In this document: piece after piece, positions 1 to 7,889 of the stretch
Layout of the letters: each line of letters opens with the position of its first letter
Position numbering within the stretch: position 1 is the stretch's first letter
Source: Bacteroidales bacterium M3
GTDB lineage: Bacteria; Bacteroidota; Bacteroidia; Bacteroidales; Muribaculaceae
Length of the DNA stretch: 33,626 nt
Reading direction: 5' to 3'
Assembly: GCA_001689445.1 (NCBI GenBank)
Contig: LUJN01000032.1
Location: forward strand, 1 to 33,626
Position numbers and translations under genes: made by a program
The notes under the pieces: generated by a model
What the model saw: only the letters and a program-made list of their open reading frames with translations
The model's database searches: none
Told to the model about the DNA's origin: nothing

Positions 1-13
1 AGTGAACAGCATT

Positions 14-28
14 GGGTCGCGACCCTAC
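14..28. repeat. Short palindrome (GGTCGCGACC family), copy at window start
   Basis: Positions 14-25 read gggtcgcgaccc, a perfect 12-base palindrome, followed by TAC. The same core, ggtcgcgacc, recurs after purC at 1067-1076 with the edge TGTAGGG on its other side, so this looks like a reversed copy of the same dispersed element. It lies just upstream of the purC promoter. Confidence 0.6.
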
Positions 29-30
29 TA

Positions 31-61
31 TTGCGATTCTCGGAAAAAATTGGTACTTTCG
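31..61 (+). promoter_or_regulatory. Bacteroidetes-type promoter of purC
   Basis: TTG at 31-33 and TACTTTCG at 54-61 are separated by exactly 20 bases, close to the Bacteroidetes sigma-ABfr consensus TTG-N19-20-TAnnTTTG; the -7 box has one deviation (TTCG for TTTG). The start codon at 88 would follow a leader of roughly 20 bases. Seen by pattern only. Confidence 0.6.
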
Positions 62-87
62 CGGTCAGTTAAAAATCACAGACTATT

Positions 88-1041
88 ATGGCTACGACAT
101 TGGTGAAGACCGACTTCAATTTCCCCGGTCAGACAAGCGTTTATCACGGCAAGGTGCGTGACGTGTACGACATTAACGACAATATTATGGTGATGGTCGC
201 TACCGACCGCATATCGGCGTTTGACGTCATCCTCCCCGAGGGTATCCCTTACAAGGGGCAGGTGCTCAACCAGATTGCCGCAAAATTTCTCGATGCCACC
301 GCCGACATCGTGCCCAACTGGAAGCTCGCCACTCCCGACCCGATGGTGACCGTAGGGCTGAAGTGCGAGGGCTTCAAGGTGGAGATGATAATACGCGGCT
401 ACCTCACCGGCAGCGCATGGCGCGACTACAAGGCCGGATGCCGCGAGATATGCGGCGTGAAGCTCCCCGAAGGTATGCGCGAGAACGAGCGTTTCCCCGA
501 GCCTATCATAACCCCCACGACCAAAGCCGATGCCGGCCATGACGAGAATATCTCCCGTGAGGAGATTATCGCCCAGGGCATCGTCTCCAAGGAGGACTAT
601 GAGACGATGGAGCGATACACCCGCGCCCTCTTTGAACGCGGAACGATGATGGCTGCCTCCAAGGGGCTTATCCTCGTCGATACCAAGTATGAGTTTGGCA
701 AGCGCGACGGCAAGGTCTACCTTATTGACGAGATACACACTCCCGACTCGTCGCGCTATTTCTATGCCGACGGCTACGAGGAGCGGTTTGAGAACGGCGA
801 GCCGCAGCGTCAGCTCTCCAAGGAGTTTGTGCGCCAGTGGCTTATCGAGCATGACTTCATGGGCAAGGCCGGGCAGACCGTGCCCGAGATGACACCCGAG
901 TTTTGCGAGAGCGTGTCGCAACGTTACATTGAGCTTTACGAGCACATCACCGGCGAGCGTTTTGTCAAGGCCGACGAGGCCGACCTCTCCGACCGTATCG
1001 CCAAGAACGTCCTTGACTGCCTCGACCGCCTCAACCCGTAA
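88..1041 (+). CDS. purC: Phosphoribosylaminoimidazole-succinocarboxamide synthase (SAICAR synthase)
   Basis: Cytosolic enzyme of de novo purine synthesis that joins aspartate to CAIR with ATP to give SAICAR. The 317-residue product is of the longer SAICAR synthase type. Recognisable segments are the N-terminal YHGKVRDVYD motif (about residues 19-28), the ATDRISAFDV motif (about 38-47), the RGYLTGSAWRDY segment (about 103-114) and LIDEIHTPDSSRY towards the C terminus, all typical of PurC. The start at 88 follows a good promoter at 31-61. The gene is complete and co-directional with menG, but 191 bases holding two palindromic repeats separate them, so co-transcription is uncertain. Confidence 0.96.
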   Translation: MATTLVKTDFNFPGQTSVYHGKVRDVYDINDNIMVMVATDRISAFDVILPEGIPYKGQVLNQIAAKFLDATADIVPNWKLATPDPMVTVGLKCEGFKVEMIIRGYLTGSAWRDYKAGCREICGVKLPEGMRENERFPEPIITPTTKADAGHDENISREEIIAQGIVSKEDYETMERYTRALFERGTMMAASKGLILVDTKYEFGKRDGKVYLIDEIHTPDSSRYFYADGYEERFENGEPQRQLSKEFVRQWLIEHDFMGKAGQTVPEMTPEFCESVSQRYIELYEHITGERFVKADEADLSDRIAKNVLDCLDRLNP

Positions 1042-1061
1042 TGCAACAACGCCCCTGCACA

Positions 1062-1086
1062 TGTAGGGTCGCGACCTGTCGCGACC
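1062..1086. repeat. Palindromic intergenic repeat with TGTAGGG edge and TCGCGACC core
   Basis: TGTAGGG at 1062-1068 runs into ggtcgcgacc (1067-1076, perfect palindrome) and tgtcgcgacc (1077-1086), so the core is repeated. It lies 20 bases after the purC stop. The core matches 14-25 and, partly, the hairpin at 32800-32821. It could fold in RNA but has no T-run, so it is not a convincing intrinsic terminator. Confidence 0.65.
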
Positions 1087-1117
1087 GTGAACAAGGGGTT
1101 TCGTATAAATGAGCTTG

Positions 1118-1200
1118 AAATGTAGGGACATGCCTTTGGCATGTTGACTGATGTCCAAATGTTTGCAACGTCAACATGCTAAAGGCATGTCCCTACATTT
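1118..1200. repeat. Long inverted repeat, 31-base arms, purC-menG intergenic region
   Basis: The arm at 1118-1148 and the arm at 1170-1200 are reverse complements at 30 of 31 positions, separated by 21 bases. Each arm contains its own small palindrome (acatgcc-ttt-ggcatgt in the left arm), and the outer edges read ATGTAGGG and CCCTACAT, as in the other palindromic repeats of this window. The element ends 32 bases before the menG start codon and would form a very stable hairpin in a purC-menG transcript. Confidence 0.85.
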
Positions 1201-1232
1201 TAGGTGGATTATTACATAATCAACCCGACAAA

Positions 1233-1973
1233 ATGGAAATAAAAGCCGAGAAAGTAAACCCCTACGACGACCGCCGTGGCAAGACCGAGCAAGTCAGGGA
1301 GATGTTTGATTCCATCGCCCCGGCCTACGACTTCATGAACCGAGCCATGACCCTCGGCATCGACAAGCTGTGGCGTCGCCGCGCCGTGTCGATGATACGG
1401 CGGCATGGTGCGGTAGGGCGTATTCTTGACGTGGCGACAGGTACGGGCGACCTTGCCATCACGCTTGCCCGCGCCATCCCCTCGGCGTCGGTCACGGGCA
1501 TAGACCTATCGGAGGAGATGATTGCGATAGGGCGGCGCAAGGTCGCTGACGCCGCGCTCGACGGGCGTGTGACCCTGCGGCAGGCCGACTGTCTCGCGCT
1601 GCCGTTTGCCGACGGGGCGTTTGACTGCGTGACCGTGGCCTATGGCGTGCGCAACTTTGAGAGGCTTCTCGACGGCTACCGCGAGATGCACCGCGTGTTG
1701 CGTACCGGCGGTATGCTTTGCGTCATCGAGCTTTCCACCCCCACGTCGCCGCTCGTGCGTCCGTTCTACAGGCTATACACGCGCCACGTCATCCCCGCTG
1801 TGGGTCGCATGGTCTCAAAGGATGTCCGCGCCTACAGCTACCTGCCCGAGAGCATCGCCGCCGTCCCTCAGGGCCGTGACATGCTCGCCCTGATGGAGCA
1901 GGCCGGATTCACCTCCTGTGCCCACCGGCCCATGACCCTCGGCACATGCACGATATACACCGCCCTTCGGTAG
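1233..1973 (+). CDS. menG: Demethylmenaquinone methyltransferase (UbiE/MenG family)
   Basis: SAM-dependent C-methyltransferase for the last step of menaquinone synthesis (demethylmenaquinone to menaquinone), supplying the quinone of anaerobic respiration. The 246-residue product has the SAM-binding glycine motif DVATGTGDLA (residues 66-75), the family segment VREMFDSIAPAYDFMN near the N terminus and VAYGVRNF mid-protein, all typical of UbiE/MenG. An upstream in-frame ATG at 1176 would add 19 residues, but that extension is translated from the right arm of the palindromic repeat, and the protein proper begins MEIKAEKVNPYDD, so 1233 is chosen. In Bacteroides, as I recall, purC and menG are often followed by aroE; here the next gene is the convergent mdh. 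Confidence 0.93.
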   Translation: MEIKAEKVNPYDDRRGKTEQVREMFDSIAPAYDFMNRAMTLGIDKLWRRRAVSMIRRHGAVGRILDVATGTGDLAITLARAIPSASVTGIDLSEEMIAIGRRKVADAALDGRVTLRQADCLALPFADGAFDCVTVAYGVRNFERLLDGYREMHRVLRTGGMLCVIELSTPTSPLVRPFYRLYTRHVIPAVGRMVSKDVRAYSYLPESIAAVPQGRDMLALMEQAGFTSCAHRPMTLGTCTIYTALR

Positions 1974-2003
1974 TGCAAGGTTCAAAGTTTAGAGTGCACA
2001 GTC
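1972..2003. repeat. TTCAAAGTT-type stretch at the menG stop codon
   Basis: The segment starting at the menG stop reads gtgcaaggttcaaagttt, then agagtgcacagtcc. Very similar stretches occur at 18224-18253, 23201-23226 (opposite strand) and 33521-33548. At three of the four sites it starts at or within a few bases of a stop codon. It is not coding. Confidence 0.6.
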
Positions 2004-2019
2004 CCTAAGTGTGGGGAAA

Positions 2020-2061
2020 ATAAAAAACGAGCCACAGGAACAATTGGATTCCTGTGGCTCG
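2020..2061 (-). terminator. Intrinsic terminator of mdh
   Basis: A 13-base perfect inverted repeat (2028-2040 and 2049-2061, arms cgagccacaggaa / ttcctgtggctcg) with an 8-base loop lies just beyond the mdh stop. Read on the minus strand, the stem is followed by ttttttatttt, a good U-run. On the plus strand no T-run follows, so this is a one-way terminator for mdh. Confidence 0.85.
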
Positions 2062-2084
2062 CGTTATCTGATTCCCTGCGGGGG

Positions 2085-3107
2085 TTATGCGTCGGGGGCT
2101 GTCTTGGCGTCGAGGTTGGGGTTGAGGCGGTGCCAGTCGGCGATGGGGGGTATGACGCCCATCTCGATAACCTCGTCACGCAGCTTGCAAAGGTGCTGGT
2201 AGCTCTTTTCGAGTTCCTTGTTCTCCTCGGGAGTGCCGTTGACGGGGCGGTATACCACGCCGTCCTTGGTGAGGGAGGTCTCGGTGGCCATCACGATGTG
2301 CTGGAACTTGTCGTTGTTGACATATGCCCCGACCGGCCAGCGGAAAGGTTTGCCGCCCATAGCTGCCGCAATCATCTCGATGGAGATGTACGACGGGCTC
2401 TGGAACGACGAGCGGCCGCGCAGGTCGATGATGTTCTTGCCACCCTGGATGACCTTGAGCTTGATATCCTCCCAGTCCTTTTCGGGAAGTTCCTTTGTGC
2501 CGATAATCTCGGTCAGCGGCTTGCCGTCGACGGTGGCGGTGGAGGCGAATACCGCCATCTGCTCGCCGTGGCCGCCATAGGTGCGGGTGTTGACAATCTT
2601 GTCGGGCGAAATCTTCAGGTATTTTGCAAGCTCGCTGCGCAGACGGGTGCTGTCGAGGGCGGCGAGGGTGGTCACCTGAGTGGGCTTCAGTCCCGAGTAG
2701 AGCAGGGTGATGAGGCCCGTGATGTCGGCGGGGTTGAAGATGACGACGATATGCTTCACGTCGGGGCAATACTGTCGCACGTCTTTGCCAAACTGCTCGG
2801 CAATCTGTGCGTTGCCCTTGAGCAGGTCTTCGCGCGTCATGCCGGCCTTGCGCGCCGCGCCGCCCGAGGAAACGATGTAGGCCGCCCCGGTAAGAGCCTC
2901 CTTGATGTCGGAAGTATAGGTGATGTTGACGCCCTCAAAACCACAGTGAAACAGCTCCTCTGCCACGCCTTCAAGCGCGGGTGCATAGGGGTCGTAGAGG
3001 CAGATGTTGGGGGTGAGCTGCATCATTATGGCTGTCTGGGCCATGTTTGAGCCAATCATGCCGGCGGCGCCGGAGATGACGAGTTTTTCGTTGGTGAGAA
3101 ATTCCAT
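2085..3107 (-). CDS. mdh: Malate dehydrogenase (NAD-dependent)
   Basis: Cytosolic NAD-dependent interconversion of malate and oxaloacetate, here most likely in the reductive succinate/propionate branch used by Bacteroidales. The 340-residue product has the Rossmann motif GAAGMIGSN (about residues 13-21), substrate-binding arginines in AARKAGMTRED (R86, R92), the NPAD segment (N125), LDSTRLRSEL (R155) and the catalytic histidine in TYGGHGEQM (H180). The start at 3107 (MEFLTNEKL) is preferred because the protein fold begins there; an in-frame ATG at 3128 would add seven residues. rpiB lies 60 bases upstream on the same strand and the two may be co-transcribed; a strong terminator follows. Confidence 0.94.
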   Translation of the reverse strand: MEFLTNEKLVISGAAGMIGSNMAQTAIMMQLTPNICLYDPYAPALEGVAEELFHCGFEGVNITYTSDIKEALTGAAYIVSSGGAARKAGMTREDLLKGNAQIAEQFGKDVRQYCPDVKHIVVIFNPADITGLITLLYSGLKPTQVTTLAALDSTRLRSELAKYLKISPDKIVNTRTYGGHGEQMAVFASTATVDGKPLTEIIGTKELPEKDWEDIKLKVIQGGKNIIDLRGRSSFQSPSYISIEMIAAAMGGKPFRWPVGAYVNNDKFQHIVMATETSLTKDGVVYRPVNGTPEENKELEKSYQHLCKLRDEVIEMGVIPPIADWHRLNPNLDAKTAPDA

Positions 3108-3167
3108 AATCGTAATAGGTTTAGTCAATGTTTAGGATGTAACACCGTGGGGGTGTATATTGTTCGG

Positions 3168-3620
3168 TCACTTGACGGGAATCTTCTCAACACGGCGCAC
3201 GTGGCGTCCACCCTCGAACGGGGTCTCAAGGAATGCATCGACAATCTGCAACGCCACCACCGGCTCGATGAAGCGGGCAGGGAGCACCAGCACGTTGGCG
3301 TCGTTGTGCTGCCGGGCGAGGCGTGCAAGCTCTACGGTCCAGCAGATGGCGGCCCGTATCCCCTGATGCTTGTTGAGGGTCATGGCTATGCCGTTGCCGC
3401 TGCCGCACATAGCTATGCCGGGATAGCATTCGCCGCTCTCCACCGCCTCGGCGCATGGGTGAGCAAAGTCGGGGTAGTCGCAACTGTCGGCACTGTAGGT
3501 GCCAAAGTCTTTCCATTTTATCTCCATGGCATCAAGATAGCCCTCGATGATGCCTTTCAGCTCATAACCGGCGTGGTCGCTGCATATAGCGAGCGGTGTG
3601 CCCTCTTTTATTATTGACAT
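3168..3620 (-). CDS. rpiB: Ribose-5-phosphate isomerase B
   Basis: Interconverts ribose 5-phosphate and ribulose 5-phosphate in the non-oxidative pentose phosphate pathway; cytosolic. The 150-residue length is typical of the RpiB/LacAB family. Diagnostic residues are CSDHAGYE near the N terminus (D15, H16), the active-site cysteine in the anion-hole loop MCGSGNGIAM (C72) and the ARQHNDANVL segment (H105). The protein begins MSIIKEG and a -7-like box lies about 27 bases upstream. The allose-6-phosphate isomerase relatives are not excluded by sequence, but rpiB is the ordinary assignment. Confidence 0.94.
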   Translation of the reverse strand: MSIIKEGTPLAICSDHAGYELKGIIEGYLDAMEIKWKDFGTYSADSCDYPDFAHPCAEAVESGECYPGIAMCGSGNGIAMTLNKHQGIRAAICWTVELARLARQHNDANVLVLPARFIEPVVALQIVDAFLETPFEGGRHVRRVEKIPVK

Positions 3621-3646
3621 GTCGTATAATTTTGTTAGTTTTGTGG

Positions 3647-3654
3647 CAAAAATA
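3647..3654 (-). promoter_or_regulatory. Probable -7 box of rpiB (TATTTTTG)
   Basis: On the minus strand positions 3654-3647 read TATTTTTG, a perfect TAnnTTTG box, 27 bases from the rpiB start codon. No clear TTG element lies 19-21 bases further upstream, so the assignment rests on the -7 box and its position. Confidence 0.4.
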
Positions 3655-3772
3655 ATGATTTTTCACGGATTGTCATGCTATGTGTGTGCCTATTCTTTTG
3701 ACTAAGTTTAGGTTAATGCGAAAAAATATTGTTAAAAGTTACGCTTTGTTAGGATATGATAAAAAATATCTC

Positions 3773-3780
3773 TATATTCG
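3773..3780 (+). promoter_or_regulatory. Probable -7 box for the secreted protein at 3834 (TATATTCG)
   Basis: TATATTCG deviates once from TAnnTTTG and lies in an A/T-rich leader about 53 bases before the start codon. A TTTG at 3745-3748 is the nearest -33 candidate, but the 24-base spacing is longer than normal. Confidence 0.35.
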
Positions 3781-3833
3781 CAAAATATACAAGTATGCAT
3801 TCTAATATCAACCAATCAATTCTTTAACCTCTT

Positions 3834-5246
3834 ATGAAGAAAATTTTACTTCTTACTGCTTTGTCGCTCGGTATTTCCGGGTCGGCTATAGCCGATGACG
3901 TCTTCGGCCTGACGCCCGAAGACGCAAAGCCGTTACCCATGATGGTCATGCTCATGAGTGATGACCAGGCCGCCGACGAGATGTGGTTTACCTACACTTG
4001 TCCCGCGACCAAGGAAGGTCGTCCGGGCATGTTCCCTACCGCAACCTTTGAGCCCGGTCGCCACATGTTCTATGTGTATAAGTGTGCTGACGGCACTATG
4101 GAGGCTCCGCAGATGGCTGCCGGCTCGGACAGCTACATCCTTACCCCCGGGGAAAACTACCTTATCAAGCTGTTGCGTCCTACCACATATCCTTTTATGC
4201 CGATGCTCGGTATGCCGTTGGAGCTTCCTGCTAACCATGAGGGCAAGGAATATTTCCCCAAGAAAATGTCCGAAACCCGTGTCGAGAGGCAGAAGTCGGG
4301 CACAGTATGGTATGAGACAGAAATCCCCATCACTACAATGGTCATGGCCGGTATCTACGGGTTTGGAGAGATGGGTTCCACTCCTCATCCCGATATAACC
4401 TCCATCGTCATCAAGCATCAGGAATGTCCCGGTGGTGTGAACGAGGGTACACCGTTTTTCCCGGCATATGCCAAGGCCGGCAAGGCCATCGTCGGCATAA
4501 CAGTAGCGGACAATATCACAAAGCCATACTCTTATCCGGAATCAATAAACGGTCCTATAATAACTGTTGATGATGAGGTGGGCTTCATGCTTTCATTGCA
4601 GGGTCAAATGACGCTTAACTGCACCAACAAGCTGCATCAGTCTCAGATTCTTGACAACAGCTATATCGGGCAGGAACTGTCGTATCCCGATGCATACTGG
4701 ACTGTTGACAAGGTGTTCCAGGCTCCCGAGGCCGGCAACTACACATTCATCAACCATGGAGCTCCCGGCACAGAGCTTAGCGTAGGTGCGATTATCGAAG
4801 GAGTGGACAAAGATGGCTACACAGTGTGGACATGTGACTTCTCCGACGACAACACCGCAACTTGCGGTGCTGATGACGCCAAGGTCGTCAAGGCTATGAA
4901 GAAGGACGAGAAGGTCGTCGTGCGTAGTGACGCTTTCCAGAAGCTCGGTGGTGCCACATACCTGAAAATCGAGAAGGGCGACCAGACCTCAATCGACGCT
5001 ATCGAGGCTGTCGACAATGGCATGAAGGTGTCGGTCAACGGTGGCGCAATGACTGTCAACAGCGTGCTTCTCGCCGCCGGTGCCGATGTCGCCGTATATG
5101 ACATGAACGCCCGCAGGGTTGCCGGTGCCAAGGTTGCCGCAGGCGCTGAGACCCAGGTTGTCGACGTGAACCTGCCCGCAGGTGTCTATATGGTGGTTGT
5201 CTATGGCAAGAGCCAGTCGGAGACTGCCAAGGTCATCGTGAAATAA
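3834..5246 (+). CDS. Secreted protein of unknown function with type IX-like C-terminal sorting domain
   Basis: I do not recognise a catalytic family. The 470-residue protein opens with a classical signal peptide (MKKILLLTALSLGISGSAIA, cleavage near residue 20). The middle is rich in Gly, Pro, Met and aromatic residues with no obvious motif, consistent with beta-rich extracellular modules. The last 80 or so residues (SIDAIEAVDNGMKVSVNGG onwards, ending in GVYMVVVYGK and TAKVIVK) resemble the Por-secretion-tail type of C-terminal domain, which suggests export by a type IX-like route and surface display. A strong terminator follows at 5271, separating it from the protease operon, although the shared tail type suggests a common export route. 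Confidence 0.8.
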   Translation: MKKILLLTALSLGISGSAIADDVFGLTPEDAKPLPMMVMLMSDDQAADEMWFTYTCPATKEGRPGMFPTATFEPGRHMFYVYKCADGTMEAPQMAAGSDSYILTPGENYLIKLLRPTTYPFMPMLGMPLELPANHEGKEYFPKKMSETRVERQKSGTVWYETEIPITTMVMAGIYGFGEMGSTPHPDITSIVIKHQECPGGVNEGTPFFPAYAKAGKAIVGITVADNITKPYSYPESINGPIITVDDEVGFMLSLQGQMTLNCTNKLHQSQILDNSYIGQELSYPDAYWTVDKVFQAPEAGNYTFINHGAPGTELSVGAIIEGVDKDGYTVWTCDFSDDNTATCGADDAKVVKAMKKDEKVVVRSDAFQKLGGATYLKIEKGDQTSIDAIEAVDNGMKVSVNGGAMTVNSVLLAAGADVAVYDMNARRVAGAKVAAGAETQVVDVNLPAGVYMVVVYGKSQSETAKVIVK

Positions 5247-5270
5247 CAGACCGTAAAGAATAATCTATCA

Positions 5271-5312
5271 GGGGCGTGCCGCAGTGCTTATCGGGCACGC
5301 CCCTTTTCTCTC
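5271..5312 (+). terminator. Intrinsic terminator after the 470-residue secreted protein
   Basis: The arms ggggcgtgcc (5271-5280) and ggcacgcccc (5294-5303) are perfect reverse complements with a 13-base loop, followed by ttttctctct. This fits a rho-independent terminator 25 bases after the stop codon at 5246. The same arm sequence recurs around the glgB promoter at 25326-25439. Confidence 0.85.
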
Positions 5313-5404
5313 TCATATGAAAACACAGGGGCATGCGCCAATCCCGTGTGTCTCACCATCACTGCCATTCTTATTTTAATATGCACGGAAAGAGTCAATA
5401 CCTT

Positions 5405-7879
5405 ATGTACAGCAAACTGCTCACAATACTGCTTTATGTGGCCGTCGCCGCCACATGCGCTGCCGCCCCCGTCACACCCGATGAGGCCGCGGCGACAGCG
5501 ACAAGATTTCTCAATTCGCGAGGCCATGCACACGGGGCAACGCGCCTGAAGGCCGCCAAAATTCGGCAGGCATCCCCTGTCAAGGCAGAGGTGCAGCCCG
5601 CATATTATATATTCAATGCCGAGGGTGGCGGCTACGTTATCGTCGCAGCCGATGATCGCGCCCGTTCCATCCTTGCCTATAGCGACCGTGGGGGGATTGA
5701 CCCCGATAACCTGCCCCTGGGGTGTGCCGCATGGCTGAAATCCTATGAGGATGAAATCGTCTCACTTAAAGATATTCCCGTCGGTCGGGATTCCCGCGAC
5801 ACTCGCGGTGTCACCTACCCGTCGGTCAAGGTCGGGCCTATGGTGCCCGTCAGATGGGGGCAGGGTAGCCCCTATAACGACATGTGTCCCGTCGACAACA
5901 CGACAGGACAGCGTGCCCTTGTCGGCTGCGGGGCGACAGCCATGGCCCAGATTATGGGCTATCACCGTTATCCCGAGCGCCCGCAGGGTAGCATACCCTA
6001 TCGCGACGCAAAGCAGGAGATTGACCGCACGCTCGACTTTGATGCCGAGCCTGCATTTGATTGGGACGCCATTCTTGACACGGATGCGCCCTCACATGGG
6101 GATGCCGTCGCACGGTTGATGAAATGTGCGGCGTATGGGGCCGAGATGGATTTCTCGTCACAGACGAGCATCTCCTATCTGCGCACCTGCTCCGAGGCAT
6201 TGTACCGCTATTTTGGCTACGACCGCGGCATATGCCGTTATGAGCGTGCCATCATGGACGACCAGGCCTGGATTGACATGCTCGTCGGCGAGCTTACGGC
6301 TGGGCGCCCTGTCATCTATGAGGGGCGCGCCTCGGCAGGTCAGGAGGGGCATATATTCATATGCGACGGGTATGACGGCGAGGGCTTTTTCCACATCAAC
6401 TGGGGATGGGAAGGCAAGAGCGACGGATATTATAGCCTCTCGGCTCTCACCCCGTCATCTCAGGGGCTTGGCGGCACGTCATCAGACTATACGCGTATGC
6501 AGGTCGTCACCGCCAACATCGCTCCGGAAGGAGAAGCCTCCCTCATCGACGTACAGCCTGCAGCCCTCTATATGGACAAGCTCTATATCGCCACCGGCCA
6601 ATCCTTTGAATCGGCCGATGACGGCACCCGCGTGGTCGCATCGGCCTCTGACACCCCGGGATTCTTTTTCTACTGCTGGAATGTGGGCTACAATGATTAC
6701 TCGGGCGAGATATGCGCCGCCAAGGTGGTCGACGGGACAATTGTGCCGCTTGCTATCGTGGATGCCAATATCGCGACGGGGGCCTACAGCAGGGATACCC
6801 GGTTGTCCATCGACCTGACGGCCATCCCTGAAGGGGGATGTGAGGTCTCGTTCTACTGCCGCAATACCTCGGGGTCGCAGTGGACGCGGGTGTGTGCACG
6901 CAACGGGCAGTCTTCGTCATGTCATGTCATGGTCGATGGCGATGATGTCACGTTTACTCCTGTGATGCCCGTAACGATGATGGCGCTCTCCAAGCCGTTT
7001 GAGGCGGGGGAGGTGTATGCCGGCCGTGCGAAGGCGTGGACGCTTTCTGTGTCCAATGTCGGCGACAGCCGTTTTGAGGGATATGCCGGTATTATGGCCT
7101 GCAATCTCTCCACGGGTAAGGTGACGACGTATACCGAGCCGATTTTCTGTGTGGGCGGCGAGAGCGCGGATGTCACGGTGACATTCCCCGCCGATGCCTT
7201 TGTGGTCGGGGAATACAGTCTTACCCCGTTTGTCTCGGCAAAGAATAACCCTGCTGTGGAAGAGGTGACACCTCTCTCTGACGTGGAGAATATCACGGTT
7301 TTTGCCTCCCCGTCGGTGGTCATCATGCCTGTTGGCTTTGCGGTGGTGTATACGCTCGACAAGCGTCGTCCCACAATTGAGGCTTCGCTCACCAATATGT
7401 CGCCGTCCGTTTGGTCGGGGATTATAAGCGGCTTTATCTTCCGGACCAACCAATCAGGTGAGGGGCCGCTCGGTAAGGTGTCGGCAGCAGTTTCTCTCTC
7501 GTCCGGCTCAAATGCTGTGGGCTTCGATGCGTCGGATATAGATATCCCCGTAGGGGAAGGATACCGCATAGAGTGGTGTCTCGGCTCGGGACGTGAATTT
7601 CCCATGACATCCGGTACCCTTGTGGTATCCGATTCCGGTTCCGGCGTCGTCAATGCCGTCTGCAATGGGATGTCCGTGGAGGATAACGGTGGCGTATTGA
7701 CGGTGACATCGCCCGGTACTGTCTCGGCCGTGCTTGTCGACATGTCGGGACGCACCGTGTCCCATGCTTTCGGTGATGGAGAGGTGTCTGTCTCCAAGGC
7801 CGGGCTTGCAGGGGGTGTCTACGTGCTGCATGTGAAATCGGGCATCGAGTCATTCACAACCAAGATAATAATCAAATAA
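5405..7879 (+). CDS. Secreted C10-family (streptopain-like) cysteine protease with C-terminal sorting domain
   Basis: An exported papain-fold cysteine endopeptidase of the SpeB/streptopain family, expected to cut proteins outside the cell. From the start at 5405 (MYSKLLTILLYVAVAATCAA, a good signal peptide) it has 824 residues; in-frame ATGs at 5333 and 5381 would only add a hydrophilic leader. A Spi-like propeptide follows (YYIFNAEGGGYVIVAADDRA, about residues 67-86). The catalytic cysteine is C175 in VGCGATAMAQIMGYHRYP and the histidine H316 in EGHIFICDGYDGEGFFHINW, followed by the Trp-rich GWEGKSDGYY. Residues after about 380 are long beta-rich modules, and the C terminus (GVYVLHVKSG...TTKIIIK) is a type IX-like sorting domain. 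It heads a run with the SusC gene 10 bases downstream. Confidence 0.9.
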   Translation: MYSKLLTILLYVAVAATCAAAPVTPDEAAATATRFLNSRGHAHGATRLKAAKIRQASPVKAEVQPAYYIFNAEGGGYVIVAADDRARSILAYSDRGGIDPDNLPLGCAAWLKSYEDEIVSLKDIPVGRDSRDTRGVTYPSVKVGPMVPVRWGQGSPYNDMCPVDNTTGQRALVGCGATAMAQIMGYHRYPERPQGSIPYRDAKQEIDRTLDFDAEPAFDWDAILDTDAPSHGDAVARLMKCAAYGAEMDFSSQTSISYLRTCSEALYRYFGYDRGICRYERAIMDDQAWIDMLVGELTAGRPVIYEGRASAGQEGHIFICDGYDGEGFFHINWGWEGKSDGYYSLSALTPSSQGLGGTSSDYTRMQVVTANIAPEGEASLIDVQPAALYMDKLYIATGQSFESADDGTRVVASASDTPGFFFYCWNVGYNDYSGEICAAKVVDGTIVPLAIVDANIATGAYSRDTRLSIDLTAIPEGGCEVSFYCRNTSGSQWTRVCARNGQSSSCHVMVDGDDVTFTPVMPVTMMALSKPFEAGEVYAGRAKAWTLSVSNVGDSRFEGYAGIMACNLSTGKVTTYTEPIFCVGGESADVTVTFPADAFVVGEYSLTPFVSAKNNPAVEEVTPLSDVENITVFASPSVVIMPVGFAVVYTLDKRRPTIEASLTNMSPSVWSGIISGFIFRTNQSGEGPLGKVSAAVSLSSGSNAVGFDASDIDIPVGEGYRIEWCLGSGREFPMTSGTLVVSDSGSGVVNAVCNGMSVEDNGGVLTVTSPGTVSAVLVDMSGRTVSHAFGDGEVSVSKAGLAGGVYVLHVKSGIESFTTKIIIK

Positions 7880-7889
7880 ATCAAATCAT

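Noticed and set aside
76..1158. Long open frames antisense to purC, and likewise antisense to mdh (2130-3050), the SusD-like gene (11367-12647), glgB (23515-24567) and tyrS (30086-31066)
   Set aside because: Each lies wholly opposite a well-supported gene, has no recognisable domain, and is expected from the G/C-rich third codon positions of the real genes.
1176..1232. Upstream start adding 19 residues to menG
   Set aside because: The extension is translated from the right arm of a palindromic repeat; the complement of the left arm encodes a similar peptide, showing that it comes from the repeat rather than from a protein.
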